From the NCBI GenBank assembly GCA_023614405.1, contig CM042697.1, forward strand, positions 471,306,792 through 471,370,791: DNA of 64,000 nt, in the 5' to 3' direction. Made by a program: the position numbers and the translations under genes. This DNA comes from Avena insularis (lineage: Eukaryota > Streptophyta > Magnoliopsida > Poales > Poaceae). This document shows positions 21,430 to 32,566 of this stretch, piece by piece; position 1 is the first letter of the stretch; the number at the start of each line of letters is the position of its first letter. Under the pieces are notes generated by a model. It searched no databases. It worked only from the letters and a program-made list of their open reading frames with translations, and was not told the origin of the DNA.

Positions 21430-22561
21430 GCACGCCGCTGCAAATCCTTCACCATCATCGACAGTGAACTCCACAAGCGAAGCATCACCGGCGTGTTCCA
21501 ACGCTGCGTCCAACCGGCCGAAGGACGCAAGATCCTCCACGACGTCCACTCCGGTATTGGTAGGCCACGGTGCCCGCTCTCTGGTCGCCAAGGTTATGCG
21601 GCACGGCTTTTACTGGCCAACTGCCCACGCCGACGCTGTCGACATCGTCCAGTGGTGCGCCGGGTGCCAGAAATACGCCAACCAGACGCACATGCCGAGC
21701 TCGGCACTGAAGACAATCCCCATCACCTGGCCATTCGCCGTATGGGGCATGGATATGGTGGGCCTTCAAAGGCCCCTCGGCTACACCCACCTCCTGGTCG
21801 CGATCGACAAATTCACAAAGCGGTGGAGGCCAAGCCAATCCGAAATGCGACGGAAGACCGCCACTAAATTCCTCGCGAACTCATATATCGCCACGGGTTC
21901 CCCAACAGCATCATCACGGACAACGGCACCAACCGCCAAAGGCCATGGCGAATTCTGCGAAGAGCACCACATCGGCTTGATCTCCCATCACGCCCACCGA
22001 GTCCAACGGCCGGAGCAGGCCAATCGAGCATCCTCCACGGCTTGAAGCCACGACTCCAAAGTACCACTCGGCGCACGCCGGGTGTTGGGTCAAGAGCTAC
22101 GCTCCGTCATCGGGAATCCGCACCTCGGTCAACAGTCGGCAGTGGTTCACCCCTTCTTCATGGTGTCTGACGCCGAGGCGATCATGCCCACCGACCTTGA
22201 GCACGACCGCCAAGGGTCGTCCACTACAGGAAGCTGCGAGCGAACTCGCGCGACAGGATGGAGTCGATCAACTCGGCAAAGCGCGACCTAGCTTTCGCGC
22301 ACCGCCATCTACCAACAAGGACTCCGCCGCTACCACAGCCGGCGGGTGAAAACTCGCACCTTCCAAGAAGGCGACCTGGTGCTGCGTCTCATCCAGGACA
22401 AGAAGGGCATGCACAAGCTTTCCCCTCCATGGGAGGGACCATTCGCCATCGGCCGTGTAATCGGCAACGACGCCTACTACCTCACCGACGTCCGCGGGGA
22501 CGGCAAACTCGACGTCAAGCGACCATGGAATGTAAACCTCCTACGGAAGTTCTATTCCTAG
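21430..22561 (+). pseudogene. Gypsy-1 integrase, heavily broken
   Basis: The zinc-binding region is split by a frameshift near 21555. HGFYWPTAHADAV...CAGCQKYANQTHMPSS is readable, then the core start WPFAVWGMDMVG and TDNGT-equivalent bases in other frames. The C-terminal part at 22258-22561 (RTFQEGDLVLRLIQDKKGMHKLSPPWEGPF ... LLRKFYS, ending with the TAG at 22559-22561) is intact in one frame. The middle third has many small frameshifts. No chromodomain was seen. Confidence 0.85.
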
Positions 22562-23418
22562 AACGCCACATATGTACTCTCCAGTCGCTATGAAATAAAA
22601 AGAATTGGTTACCGCAAATTGCGTTTACTCTCCATATCTTGTGCCACTCGCACTCGTAATAACAGCGTCAAGCTAATCGCAGAAGTCAACCTTTGGTAAA
22701 GAGATCGGCACGGCCAAGTAGTGCGATGCGAAAGCACTGAATTACCTCAGGTTTTGTATCGTCCACGAAAAACACCTACCCGGAGCACCATTGGAGTCGC
22801 CTAGCCCGACTGGCTTTACGAGCCAAGACAACTGCCTTCGCTTCTCACAGCGACCATGATCCTCCGCATCCTCGACATAGCGACTCGAACGGCCACGTAC
22901 CACGCTCGGGGACTGACGACCAGTTCAGCGTGAGCGGCTTGGGAAAACGCCAAGTATGAGAGCATGCCCAGGACTCGCCATGCGACTGACCCCACGGGCC
23001 AGGCAGGAGTGATGCGTTTAAACCAACGCGCCAAGTCCTCACCTACCCTCGAGTCGCGCCTAGAACAACCAAGTACCACGCTCGGGGACTCGGCCACCCG
23101 ACCCCGTTCGCGCAAGGGAAAACGGTGAAGTACAGAACGCTCAAGGGAGTCGCCTGGCGACTGGCTCTTCGAGTCCGGGCGAGTTGACCACAATAACAAA
23201 ACATTCAAAAACCATAAACAAATCAGACACGAGGTAAACCCCACAAAGGGCGGACGCGCTCGGGGACTCGTTCAAAACATCAATCACATAACACACGCAA
23301 AATCACAAAATAGACACGGCGTCTCATTCGCTAGCATGTAACATTGTTTCACATTACAAAATACGCCTAAGCGGCGGACTTGTTACTAATGCCCCAGGGC
23401 AAACTACCCTATTCTGCA
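22562..23418 (+). other. Gypsy-1 region between pol and the antisense gene
   Basis: Noncoding. It contains several copies of the phrase GCTCGGGGACT (near 22908, 23080 and 23257), which resembles the element's own polypurine tract (CCTCGGGGACTAC at 27238). Confidence 0.7.
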
Positions 23419-26400
23419 GGCTTCGACGACGACTCGCCAGCACCCTGGCGACTGCGGATGAATGCTGTGTAAGGGTTGGACGGGTATGACGTCAGCTCAC
23501 CCGCCATCGCCGCGCGGAAGGGATGCTCGACTTTGAAGTCCCGATGCTGCGGCTCGGGGTCGTTGGGCGCGACGACCGTTTACTGGTATGGAAGGAGGTC
23601 GCCCATTGCCCAGACACGCTCGGAGTACATCGCAGCGCGGTCCGTCAACTTGAGAACCTCAGACAGCTCCACTGTGCCGATCGACGACGGGTAGCCACTC
23701 GTCACGTCGTCGATGTCGAAGTCCTCCGGAAAGTGAGCAAGCCCAAGGCTAAGCGCCGTGGCCGCTCCGTGCCGAAACGCCGATCGCGACATGAATTCAA
23801 CGACCGCGGGCGCCTTCTCCAAGTACTTCCACACCTCGACGAGGTCGCTTGGAATTACTTCCGTAGGAGATATCTCCTGGAGGTAGGCGCGGATACACGT
23901 CGCCGAGTCCACGAGCATGGACACGCACTGCCGCGCGTCAAACGAATTGGCCTCTTCAGCATTATCAAGGATGCGACCTGCGAATGGAAGGAAGCAATAA
24001 GTACACCGAGGGACACAACAGAACACACGTCATTTGCAGAAGCGGACACACTCACCAATCAAGGGGCGGGAGAGATCCGTGATGAAGCATTGAAGCGCAG
24101 TATAGTCGTCCTGAAGACCAGCAACAAGGGCGTCGGACACCTTACGATCCTCTGCGGCGGCGGAAATAGCGGCTTTGGCCCGCCCGTCCGCTGAGGTCGC
24201 TTCCTCCTTCGCCTCCTTCAGTTCGCGCTCAAGCTCAGCGATTCGCTTTTCCGCCGAGCTCAATGAAGATTGAGCTGCCGCCAGTTCACCCGCTGGGACA
24301 AGACCCTGGCGGGCGTCCTCCGCCTTTGCGGCAACCGCCTGAAGCACCTTGTTCGCCTCCTGAACGGTGGCCAGCTCCTTCTCCGCGCGCGCCTCGCGGC
24401 CAACCGATCAGCCGACTCACGCTGCAGACCCTGCACATCACCCAAACAGTTAGTCAAAGCACATCCTAAGTGCCCATCCGCTGAAATTCAGCGAAGGCGC
24501 ACTCGGGGATTGGCAACCAAAAACTCCTAAGTTCCCACCCGCTGAAATTCAGCGAGTGCGCACTCGGGGACTGGCAACCAAAAAACTCCTAAGTGCCCAC
24601 CCGCTGAAATTCAGCGAGTGCGCACTCGGGGACTCAGTGGTTACACATTAAAAGGATCAGCACGCTGCAATACAGCGACCTGATCCTCGGGGACTGGACA
24701 TACCTGGATGGCTGCGCCAAGCATGCCATGAAGCTGAATCGCGTCCACGGACGGGAGGAGAGCTGGCGTGTGCCCACGAAGCTGCTCGACTTCCACGTCG
24801 GCGACCCCATGCGCACGGCTCGATGGCGAAGTCACAAAGCGCGGGAACATGGCGATGGAGGCACCCGCACCAAAGGAGGTCGGCTCGGCCACACTGGGCA
24901 GGGGAGCGCCCTCCTTCGTGGATGCAGCCGCCTCTGGTGCGGGTTCGGGTGGCACGATTGCCGTGTCGTCGGAGATCGTAACGACATCATCGCCCTTGGC
25001 CTTCTTGCCACTGTCCGTAGGCTCGACGACCTTGTCCGCCTTCCGCTTACGGGAAGGATCCTCCTCGCCGATGACGGATAGTACCTTAGCCACGGTCGGG
25101 TGGCCCATCCTCTTCACTCCGGTCCTGTAAATCAATCGCGTAAGCAGAATAATTCAAGTTGCTATGGAAGACAAAGATAGGTGAGCAAACTCACTTGGCG
25201 ACTGGAATGAAGCGCAGCCCCATGCGGAGGCCAGCCGGCTTCTCCAGTTCAGGGCCCAGTCGGCGGCTGAGCCCCATCTCTAGGACGTCTCGTGCCCAAG
25301 ACACGGACGGCTTCTTCGTCGTTGAAGCCGCAACAGGAGCCCCAGGAACTTCTTCAGCGGGAGCGTCCTTGCGAGGCGAAGTTGCTGTAGACGGAGCGTC
25401 CCCCAGCATAGAGACTGGAGCGAATGGCGGGGGCATCGAAGCCAATGGCACCTCAACGGTGGCCGTCTCCAGCGCGGCTGCCGCTGGTGGCGCCTCGTCC
25501 TTGGTAGGGCTGGGGGCGTCAGAACTGCTTGCCGAGTGTGGTGGCGAGGCCGGCCTCATCGGCTTCGTCTTCCTTCTTGGAGGGGCCTTCACCTCCTTCT
25601 CCTTCTTCTTCTTCTTTGATGGAGTGGCCTGGCGGCGCGAGGTCGTCTCTGGAAGTTCTTCTTCATCATCATGGCGCTCGAGGCTCTTGCTTGCCTCGAG
25701 CTCGCGCTGACGTTGCCCACGGGTCTTGCGGGCCAGCGGGGCAGCTTCTTCCTCGGACCCGTCGCCGCTGTCGCTTTCATCGCTCCTGGCGAGTGACTCG
25801 CCCATGTCCTAGATGGACGAGCTCGAGTTCTCGTCATCCGAAGGCGGGAGCCACCCCTCCACCACTTGGAACAGCTGCAACAAAAGCAAGATGAAGTTAG
25901 TATGACCGCGACTGCAAAAGGACTGCGACTGCGAATGATGCAAAGTGATTACCGTTGGGGCTGAGCGCTTCGCGGTATAAGGGGCGACTCCAGCTTGAGC
26001 ATCCAAATACACCGCTTGGGTGATTTTCTTCAGGGCCGCGGTGTAGTCATCAAGCCTCCACTCGGCCAGGCTAGCCTTTGTCAGGTCGTCCCGGCCGGTG
26101 TACTGGTACATGTAGTGCTCGCGCCGGGCCAGCGGGACTAGTCTCCGCCCGATCCAGCAGTTGTACAGGTTTATCGTCTGGAGGCCCTTCTTCTTCAGAC
26201 CGCGGATGGTCTGAAGCATCTCGTCGACGACCATCCGCTGGTCGTTTGGAAGCTTGCCGATTTGAAGGCGGCGTGGCTCGGACCGGTTGACGGAGTACCA
26301 CGGAATCACCATCTCGCCTTCTGGAGTCGCCTCGGCGACGTAGAACCACGACTTCTTCCAGTCGCTCGCTGCCTTGGCGGGAGCATCAGGTCGAAGAATG

Positions 26401-26812
26401 AGGCCTTCGACTTCAGCTGGAAGGTTAGGCCACCCGCGGCGAGCATTGGGCCGCCCGCCTCCTCGCGGTTGATCCGTCCATGGAACAGATCTTGCCAAAG
26501 AGGGAAGTAGGGCCGGCAGCCCAAGTAGCACTCGCAGAACGCCACAAAGATGGCGAGCTGCTCGATGCTATGGGGAACCAGATCCGACGGCTGGATCCGT
26601 AGTAAGTAGCGAGAACATGGGAAGAACAAGGCGTGGGGAATCGGTCCCGCTCTAGGTATTTGGTGAAGCAAATGAATTCCCCTCGCGGGCTCGGGGTCAC
26701 CTCCCGCCACGGGATGCGCCAAAGCCGCGACCTGAATCCCGGCCTCCTCAAAGGACGCCAGTTGCGCCCTCGTACATTTGGACCTCCCCCAGGGTTCGGT
26801 GGACAGGGCCAT
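23419..26812 (-). pseudogene. Gypsy-1 antisense gene: transposase_28-type domain plus coiled coil, five exons
   Basis: A gene on the opposite strand to gag-pol. Exon 1 (26812-25953) carries a region I recognise as the 'putative gypsy type transposon' domain (readable blocks: EQLAIFVAFCECYLGCRP, YFPLWQDLFH), with frameshifts near 26650-26700 and 26400. GT-AG introns fit at 25952-25875, 25194-25125, 24703-24431 and 24055-23978, all joining the reading frame cleanly. Exon 2 is acidic and Lys-rich with an in-frame TAG at 25811-25809. Exon 3 is nuclear-signal-like (SRKRKADK, GKKAK). Exon 4 is a long coiled coil (LAAAQSSLSSAEKRIAELER). Exon 5 has a conserved C-terminal block (EVWKYLEKAP, FPEDFDIDDVTSGYPS). 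Antisense genes of this type are known in Tat elements; their function is not established. The exon model is my inference from sequence. Confidence 0.8.
24468..24637. repeat. 61-62-bp tandem repeat in an intron of the antisense gene
   Basis: Nearly three units begin AAGTGCCCAYCCGCTG at 24468, 24529 and 24591. Each contains GCACTCGGGGAYTGGCAACC, again close to the polypurine tract. The array fills most of the 273-bp third intron. Confidence 0.88.
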
Positions 26813-27237
26813 GGCGGAGGGCTTTGTGGGGGATCGGGGGATTTCGGGTCGGCTAGATCGCGAAGCGAAGGAAGGCGAGAATGCGTGCAGTCGGAGAGAT
26901 TGGCGAAAAGATAGCTCTCTGATCGCCTGCCATTCCCCTTATGTAGCGGTTGTTACCCGCCAAATCAGGAGGCCGTTACTACACGGTGATTACGCCAAAA
27001 GTTACCGTTGGATTACCGCAACGGCTAGTTTGACCACGCTTAACGGTCCAACTTCATCCACTCGGCTCACCGACCTACTCGCTGCGAACAGCGATTCGCC
27101 GACTCGACTCGCCAAAGCTGCGAATAGAATGACAAGTTTTTCCTATATACAGGAGCCCACCGACGATTCGACTAGATGACTACTCTGAAGCCGCATACTC
27201 TGACTGCCAGCAGTCACCTACGCCCAATCAACGACGG
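26813..27237. other. Gypsy-1 sequence upstream of the antisense gene
   Basis: This is the likely promoter region of the antisense gene, between its ATG at 26812 and the 3' LTR. On the minus strand CTACATAAGG at about 26948-26939 is a weak TATA-like candidate about 130 bp before the start. No other feature is seen. Confidence 0.4.
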
Positions 27238-27250
27238 CCTCGGGGACTAC
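27238..27250 (+). other. Polypurine tract region of Gypsy-1
   Basis: CCTCGGGGACTAC immediately precedes the 3' LTR start TGATGGGG at 27251. Confidence 0.75.
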
Positions 27251-27740
27251 TGATGGGGATGTACCTATCGGGGTATACCCAGCAGGACGTTTCCGGCTGG
27301 CCCAAAGAGTTGGCGAGTGGGCCTGCAAGACGGCGACTGGACCAAAGCCCGGCGAGGATCCAAGCGACTGGAAGCTGAAGGCCCAGGCGAGTAGATAGGC
27401 CCAGTCGGATTAGGTTAAACAAGCACCGAAACTTTAACTGATTCGGTTGAGATATGTAAACCCTAGGGGAGGTGAACCTATATAAACCTCCCTGCGGGGC
27501 GTGTAGAGATACGTTCCATCAGACACCCAAGCGACTCGCCGCCTAGCCGTCGAGCTCGCCCATTGTACCACCTCCATAATACAATCTAGCAGGAGTAGGT
27601 CTTTACCCTCCGGGGGGCCGAACCTGGGTAAAACCCTGTGTCTCCGCCCTCATCTCGCACCGCAGATGGCTGGCCGCCCTTGCCCCTCGTTCTACTACTC
27701 GCTGCCGATTGCAGCATCTGCCGTGACCATTCCCACGACA
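27251..27740 (+). repeat. 3' LTR of Gypsy-1
   Basis: 490 bp, nearly identical to the 5' LTR over the first 290 bp and then differing mainly by short indels. It is followed by the ACTAG target duplication (27741-27745). Confidence 0.92.
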
Positions 27741-27761
27741 ACTAGAGTCAACTAATCTAGA

Positions 27762-28270
27762 TTACATGGTAATATACCGAACACCCATGGCGGTTTGGTG
27801 CTGGTCATGTTTTGCCCTCGGGAGAGGTTTAGTCAACGGATCCGCCACATTCAGATCTGTGTGTACTTTGCAAATCTTTATGCCACCATCTTGGACATGT
27901 TCTCGAATAGCGTGAAAATGTAGCTTGATGTGCTTCAGCTTCTTGTGTGACCTTGGTTCTTGCGCATTGGCTATGGTGCCCATGTTATCACAGTAGATAG
28001 ACATTGGGTCCAGCACACTTGGAACCACACCAAGCTCTGCAATGAACTCCTTCATCCAAATTGCCTCTTGTGAAGCCTCCAAAGTAGCTATGTATTCCGA
28101 TTCAGTTGAAGATCTTGCCACAACGCTTTGCTTTGCACTCCTCCAGCTAACTGCTACACCATTCAAAGTAAATACGTATCTAGATTGAGATTTAGAATCA
28201 TCTGGATCGGTGTTCCAACTAGCATCGGTGTAACCATTAACAATGAGCTGTTTATCACCTCCATAAGTAA
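27762..28270 (-). pseudogene. Copia A RNase H (C-terminal pol fragment)
   Basis: The minus-strand frame starts GGDKQLIVNGYTDASWNTD and continues through VSWRSAKQSVVARSSTESEYIA, SIYCDNMGTIANAQEP and HFHAIREHVQDGGIKI. This is a typical copia RNase H with its acidic residues present (D in YTDAS, E in STESEY, D in CDN). It was cut from the rest of pol by Gypsy-2, which inserted in the linker just before GGD. The C-terminus VRYITM matches copia B. Confidence 0.92.
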
Positions 28271-28275
28271 GAACT

Positions 28276-29063
28276 TGTTGGGGAGGTGACCTCGGATAGG
28301 GTAAAGACGGGGAAAGACGAAAGGACGTTCCCCTTCTAGTTTCCGAGTTATAATCTAAGTCGGCCGAATCCTGTAGAGGTCGGCCGAGATATGAAAGAGC
28401 AGGACCCTTATGATAGTAGCAAGGCATTACCCGGCCGAGATACTGCGTAAGTCGGCTGGGTCAGCCCGAGTAATCTTAATGCAGGTGAAGGACAAGTCGA
28501 GTTATGCGAGACAGGGCCGAATGATATGAAGCTTGCAGGAGATGGAGAAGCCTAAAGTCAAACTCTAGTCACAGGCTAGGGAGAATATGAACAGAGCCAA
28601 GCACAAAGGAAAAAGGTGTAGAGCGACAGAGGGGCAGAAGGAGGTCACGGAGGTGACAGTCCTGAAGCCCGAGGCACGCAGGAGGGGCCCTCTGGAACCT
28701 TGCCGTCATTAGAAGGGCGACACGGAAAGGAGGCCACCGAGTTACTATATTGGGACAAGCATATTCCTCGAATATGCTTGCCATGTCAGCCCTAGAGGAA
28801 CCCAGGGCTCTCCTTTATAAGGGGAGGCTTGGACCCTGAGAAGGGCATCGGCTCATTTGGTACCGTTAGGCTGGTAAAGTTCTTCCTCTCTACTTGTAAA
28901 CAGCTCCAGGAGCACTTGTAGCCCAAGGAAGGAGAAATAAAGATCTTTACCTTAGTCTTCTGCGTGTAGAATCAACAACATCTTCCCTCCCCAGATCCCT
29001 CTAGCATCCATTGGCCCCATACTTTAGCGTACCCATGGCATCTGCCGTGCCACCACCACGACA
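28276..29063 (+). repeat. 5' LTR of Gypsy-2
   Basis: 788 bp, TG...CA, with TTTATAA at 28814-28820 as likely TATA box. The end (CCCATGGCATCTGCCGTG...CCACCACGACA) resembles the end of the palindromic LTR insertion at 44927-46589, so those two families are related. Confidence 0.93.
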
Positions 29064-29065
29064 GT

Positions 29066-29084
29066 TGGCGCCCACCGTGGGGCC
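29066..29084 (+). other. Primer binding site of Gypsy-2
   Basis: TGGCGCCCACCGTGGGGCC, two bases after the LTR end. Confidence 0.85.
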
Positions 29085-29106
29085 AGCAGTGGTGCTAGCT
29101 GGAGTC

Positions 29107-31975
29107 ATGATCCGAACGGGAAACTTCATCAACACTGACGAGCGCATTGTCTCTGGCTTAGTCCGGAGACTCGATCTTTGTGACTATGTCAGCGACAACG
29201 CAGGCAGCTTCAAGGGAAAAGCTCCTCCGTGCAACGACGTCTTCATCAACTTGGGCATGCACCAGATCTACGTCGGCGTCGACATCTCCGGCGTTTATCC
29301 TCACCAGGTTGTTGTTGCAGGAGAACCTCCCTTAAGCGCATAGCAGTCATGTGAGCGCCCCTGTCAGCAGCGTCGAGGTGATGGTCGTAGCCGAGGTGCA
29401 GGCGGGAGCAGCGGGCACCGGATCAAGCAGAGATCCTACAACGGTGTGCATGTGGCACCTAGGCAGACATCTCCACAACCCACCGAGGTAATTCCTTCAG
29501 TGGCCAACCAGGTCGAGATGCAGGAGACAACCCCAAAGGCACCAAGGGTAAGAGGGCCACCTGTGGAAAGACCAGAAAAAATTCTTCAGGCAACTATAGA
29601 TAATCTTACTACACCTATAGCGCCGATACTTGATCCGACAAATGCTCAGGCAGAGTTGGAAGAGACCAGGCAGAAAGTGCTGGTAGAGGCAAAAAAGGTG
29701 TCGGCCTTGCGGGAGTCCTTAAACAGGACCCTGCGAGAATATGCCAGGGCAAACAAGCTTGGCGTCGCCCCTGAGCGGGTTGACGAGTTGAGATTAAGAG
29801 GAAAGAACCTCATAGATGATATCAACAAGGAGCATGATGCTCAAAAGGCAGAATCAGTTGATCTAGGCTTGCCGAGGTACAGTACCCCGGCAAAGAACCT
29901 GAGAGCAGCGAATGCCGCAGCATTAGAGTTAGAAGGATTGACCGGCGAAGCCCGGCAGAAACAGCAAGAAAGAGTGAATGAGCTGGTGCGCATTGCAAAC
30001 CAGCAGAATGAAGAAATGCTCAGAGCAGACCCGGCGAGGCCAGGTGCCTCGCGAATGGTTCACTCGGCTGGTGCAACACCTGCCTTATCTGTGGCAGCAC
30101 CATCTTTGCCCGGAAACAATACACGAAAGGACAGAGCGGTAACTTCGGAAAAGAGAAATAAGCAAATTGTTCCATATGATCTGGCGATAGCCGGAAAAGC
30201 AAATGAGAACAGAGGCAATGGAAGCCGAGGTAACAGTGGCGAGAGAAACCCCGGCCGTGCCGAGAAAGGCAACGGAAGCCGAGGCAATGGATATCTCGGA
30301 AGAGGAGAACTCGTAAGAGGGAATCACGAGAACAATATCCCGGTCGAAGCAAGGAGAGAACCGCCACCCAACCCGCGGCCGAGACATGAACCTCGGCAGG
30401 AAAGAGAAGTGAGACCAGATCGCCACAATCAGGTGAATGAGAGGTACAATGATGGTTATTCCGAGATGGAATATGCGATTCATGGTGGAAATAACCACTA
30501 TGGAACGCAGGAGAGAATTCTGTACAGAGATTTGCCGTCAAGTGATGCCAGAGTAAAGCTAGACCGGCTATACTGGTCCGAGTTGCTAGAAGAACAGGGT
30601 CCACCAGGTCCTACATGCTTCGGACCACAGATCATGGGCGAGCCGCCTGTGCCGAACTTTCAGCTGGCAAGGGGCACAAAAACATATAATGGGAGCACCA
30701 AACCACAGGATTGGTTGATCGATTATGCCACTGCTGTAAAAATAGCTGGCGGAAACTTACGATGGGCGGTACGATATGTCCCGCAAATGTTGGAAGGACC
30801 AGCTAGAGTATGGCTGAATAACGTGCGGTGAAAACATCAACTGTTGGTTGGATTTTGAAGAAATGTTAGTTAGCAACTTCACGATGCCACAAAAGGCCAA
30901 GCAGGCCGCATCGATTAACCATGTGCAAGCGAGGCCGATAGGGCAGATAGAGAATTCTTAACTCGGTGGTGTAACACGAGAAATTAATGCGAGAGTTATA
31001 GAATCACAGGCAATAGCTTGGTTCACCCAAGGATGCCGCTATGCCAGTGTATTATGGCAGCGACTGCAAAGAGATATGCCAACCACATTGGCAGAAACCA
31101 TCAGGATAGCGGATTCCTATGTGTTGGGAGATCCGACGCAACCGGAATTAATGTCGGCAGATCATCGGGAACATCAAGATCAATACGCAAGAGATGTGGC
31201 CGGGTCATCCAGGCGCAATGATTTTAGAGGAAGAAGAAGAGATGAAAGACCGGATTATAGATATGGTTCAACTCAGGTGGCAACAGTAGTGCAAGATCAG
31301 CCGAGTCACGGAAATAGTCAGCGGCAAAAGAATGGTCCTCTGCAATGGACACCAAGGAATGAAGGGAAAAGACAGTGGACATCAGAGCAAAAGAAGCAAT
31401 GGCAGGAGAGGCCGAAGTACACGTTTGAATCTATGTTAGATCAGCCGTGTAAATTTCACACGTCAAACCCGGCCAGGCCGGCCAACCATATAACCCGCCA
31501 ATGTGCCTGGATGAAAAATGCAATGGGTAACCCTGCAGGCATGCAGGCAATGCCTCTCCAGGCACATCAGCAGCATCAACCACAGTTGACTGGAGCAAAT
31601 GCACAGCAACTGATGTTACCGCCTCCTCCCCCGAGGTATGAAAACTCGGACCGGAGAGATGCAGTGCATCAAGTGATAAACCAGGGTCCGGATGGAAGGA
31701 CAAATCCAGGAAGTAATGGACGCAATGATTACAGAGAACATCATCAATCATATTGCGTGTTCACAACAGAACAACAAGACAGGCAAAGTGTACAGCGCCG
31801 GCATATGGAAGTAAATGCAGTTATGCCGGCAGTACCTAGATATGTGCCTTGGTCGGATCAAGAAATAACTTGGAGCATAAAAGATCACCCCAAGATAATG
31901 CCGAGTCCGGGGTCGTATGCACTCGTGTTAGATCCAACATTTGTCGGACCAAGCATTAATGTGAAATTTTCAAAG
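29107..31975 (+). pseudogene. Gypsy-2 gag, broken
   Basis: The ATG at 29107 opens MIRTGNFINTDERIVSG. A stop at 29341-29343 and a frameshift lead into a long open stretch at 29446-30828, with a coiled-coil-like KVLVEAKKVSALRESLNRTL and then a charged, Asn/Gly-rich linker. The capsid block PTCFGPQIMGEPPVPNFQLA ... QMLEGPARVWLNNV matches Gypsy-1. A frameshift at about 30828 and another near 31010 follow. The rest (LAETIRIADSYVLGDPTQPE, then a zinc-knuckle-like CKFHTSNPARPANHITRQC near 31450) is open from 31076. Confidence 0.88.
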
Positions 31976-32563
31976 GTACTCATTGACAATGGGAGCAGTA
32001 TCAATATCATGTACAAAGATACAATGCATAAACTCGGAATATCGCAGAACATGCTGCAATCCACGAGGACCACATTCCATGGGATAGTACCAGGGCTTTC
32101 ATGCGAACCCATTGGAAAGGTTCAAGTGGATGTGTTATTCGGCACAAGAGATAATTGCAGAGCAGAAAATTTAGAGTTCGAAGTGGTGGATCTAGAGAGT
32201 TGCTATCATGCACTACTCGGACGGGCAGCGTTGGCCAAATTCATGGGAAGCTGCCACATAACTTACTTGAAAATGAAGTTACCCGAACCACAAGGGGTGA
32301 TAACGGTAGCAGGGGATTACAGGAAGTCGATGGAATGTGCTTCAGCTGGATCAAATCTGGCCGAGTCGTTGGTAATAGCAAGAGAAAAAAGAAGGATTCA
32401 GGAGGTAGCGGCCCTCGCTCAGTCGGCACAACTGAATATGCCGGCATTAGCCAACCCGCATGGAAGTGTCTCTTTTCAGCCGACTAAAGAAACAAAAAAG
32501 TTCCAGATAGATGAGCAGTTCCCAGAACGCACCGTCACCATTGGAGCCGGCCTAGATGCTAAA
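31976..32563 (+). pseudogene. Gypsy-2 aspartic protease region
   Basis: The motif KVLIDNGSSINIMYKDTM has D-N-G at the active site, where D-[ST]-G is usual. It is followed by TTFHGIVPGLSCEPIGKV and YHALLGRAALAKF. It is in one frame with the end of gag and is closed by a TAG at 32564-32566, at exactly the position where Gypsy-1 also has TAG. Confidence 0.87.
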
Positions 32564-32566
32564 TAG

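Larger units (their letters stand above)
15742..27740 (+). mobile_element. Gypsy-1: Tat-lineage Ty3/gypsy element, full length
   Basis: An 11,999-bp element running from TGATGGGGATG to ...CCCACGACA, with perfect ACTAG target duplications at 15737-15741 and 27741-27745. The empty site is visible in copia B (near 51926). Order on the + strand: 5' LTR, primer site, gag, protease, RT, RNase H, a second RNase H, integrase. A minus-strand spliced gene follows between pol and the 3' LTR. This layout, with dual RNase H and an antisense gene, is that of the Tat lineage. All frames are broken. Confidence 0.93.
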
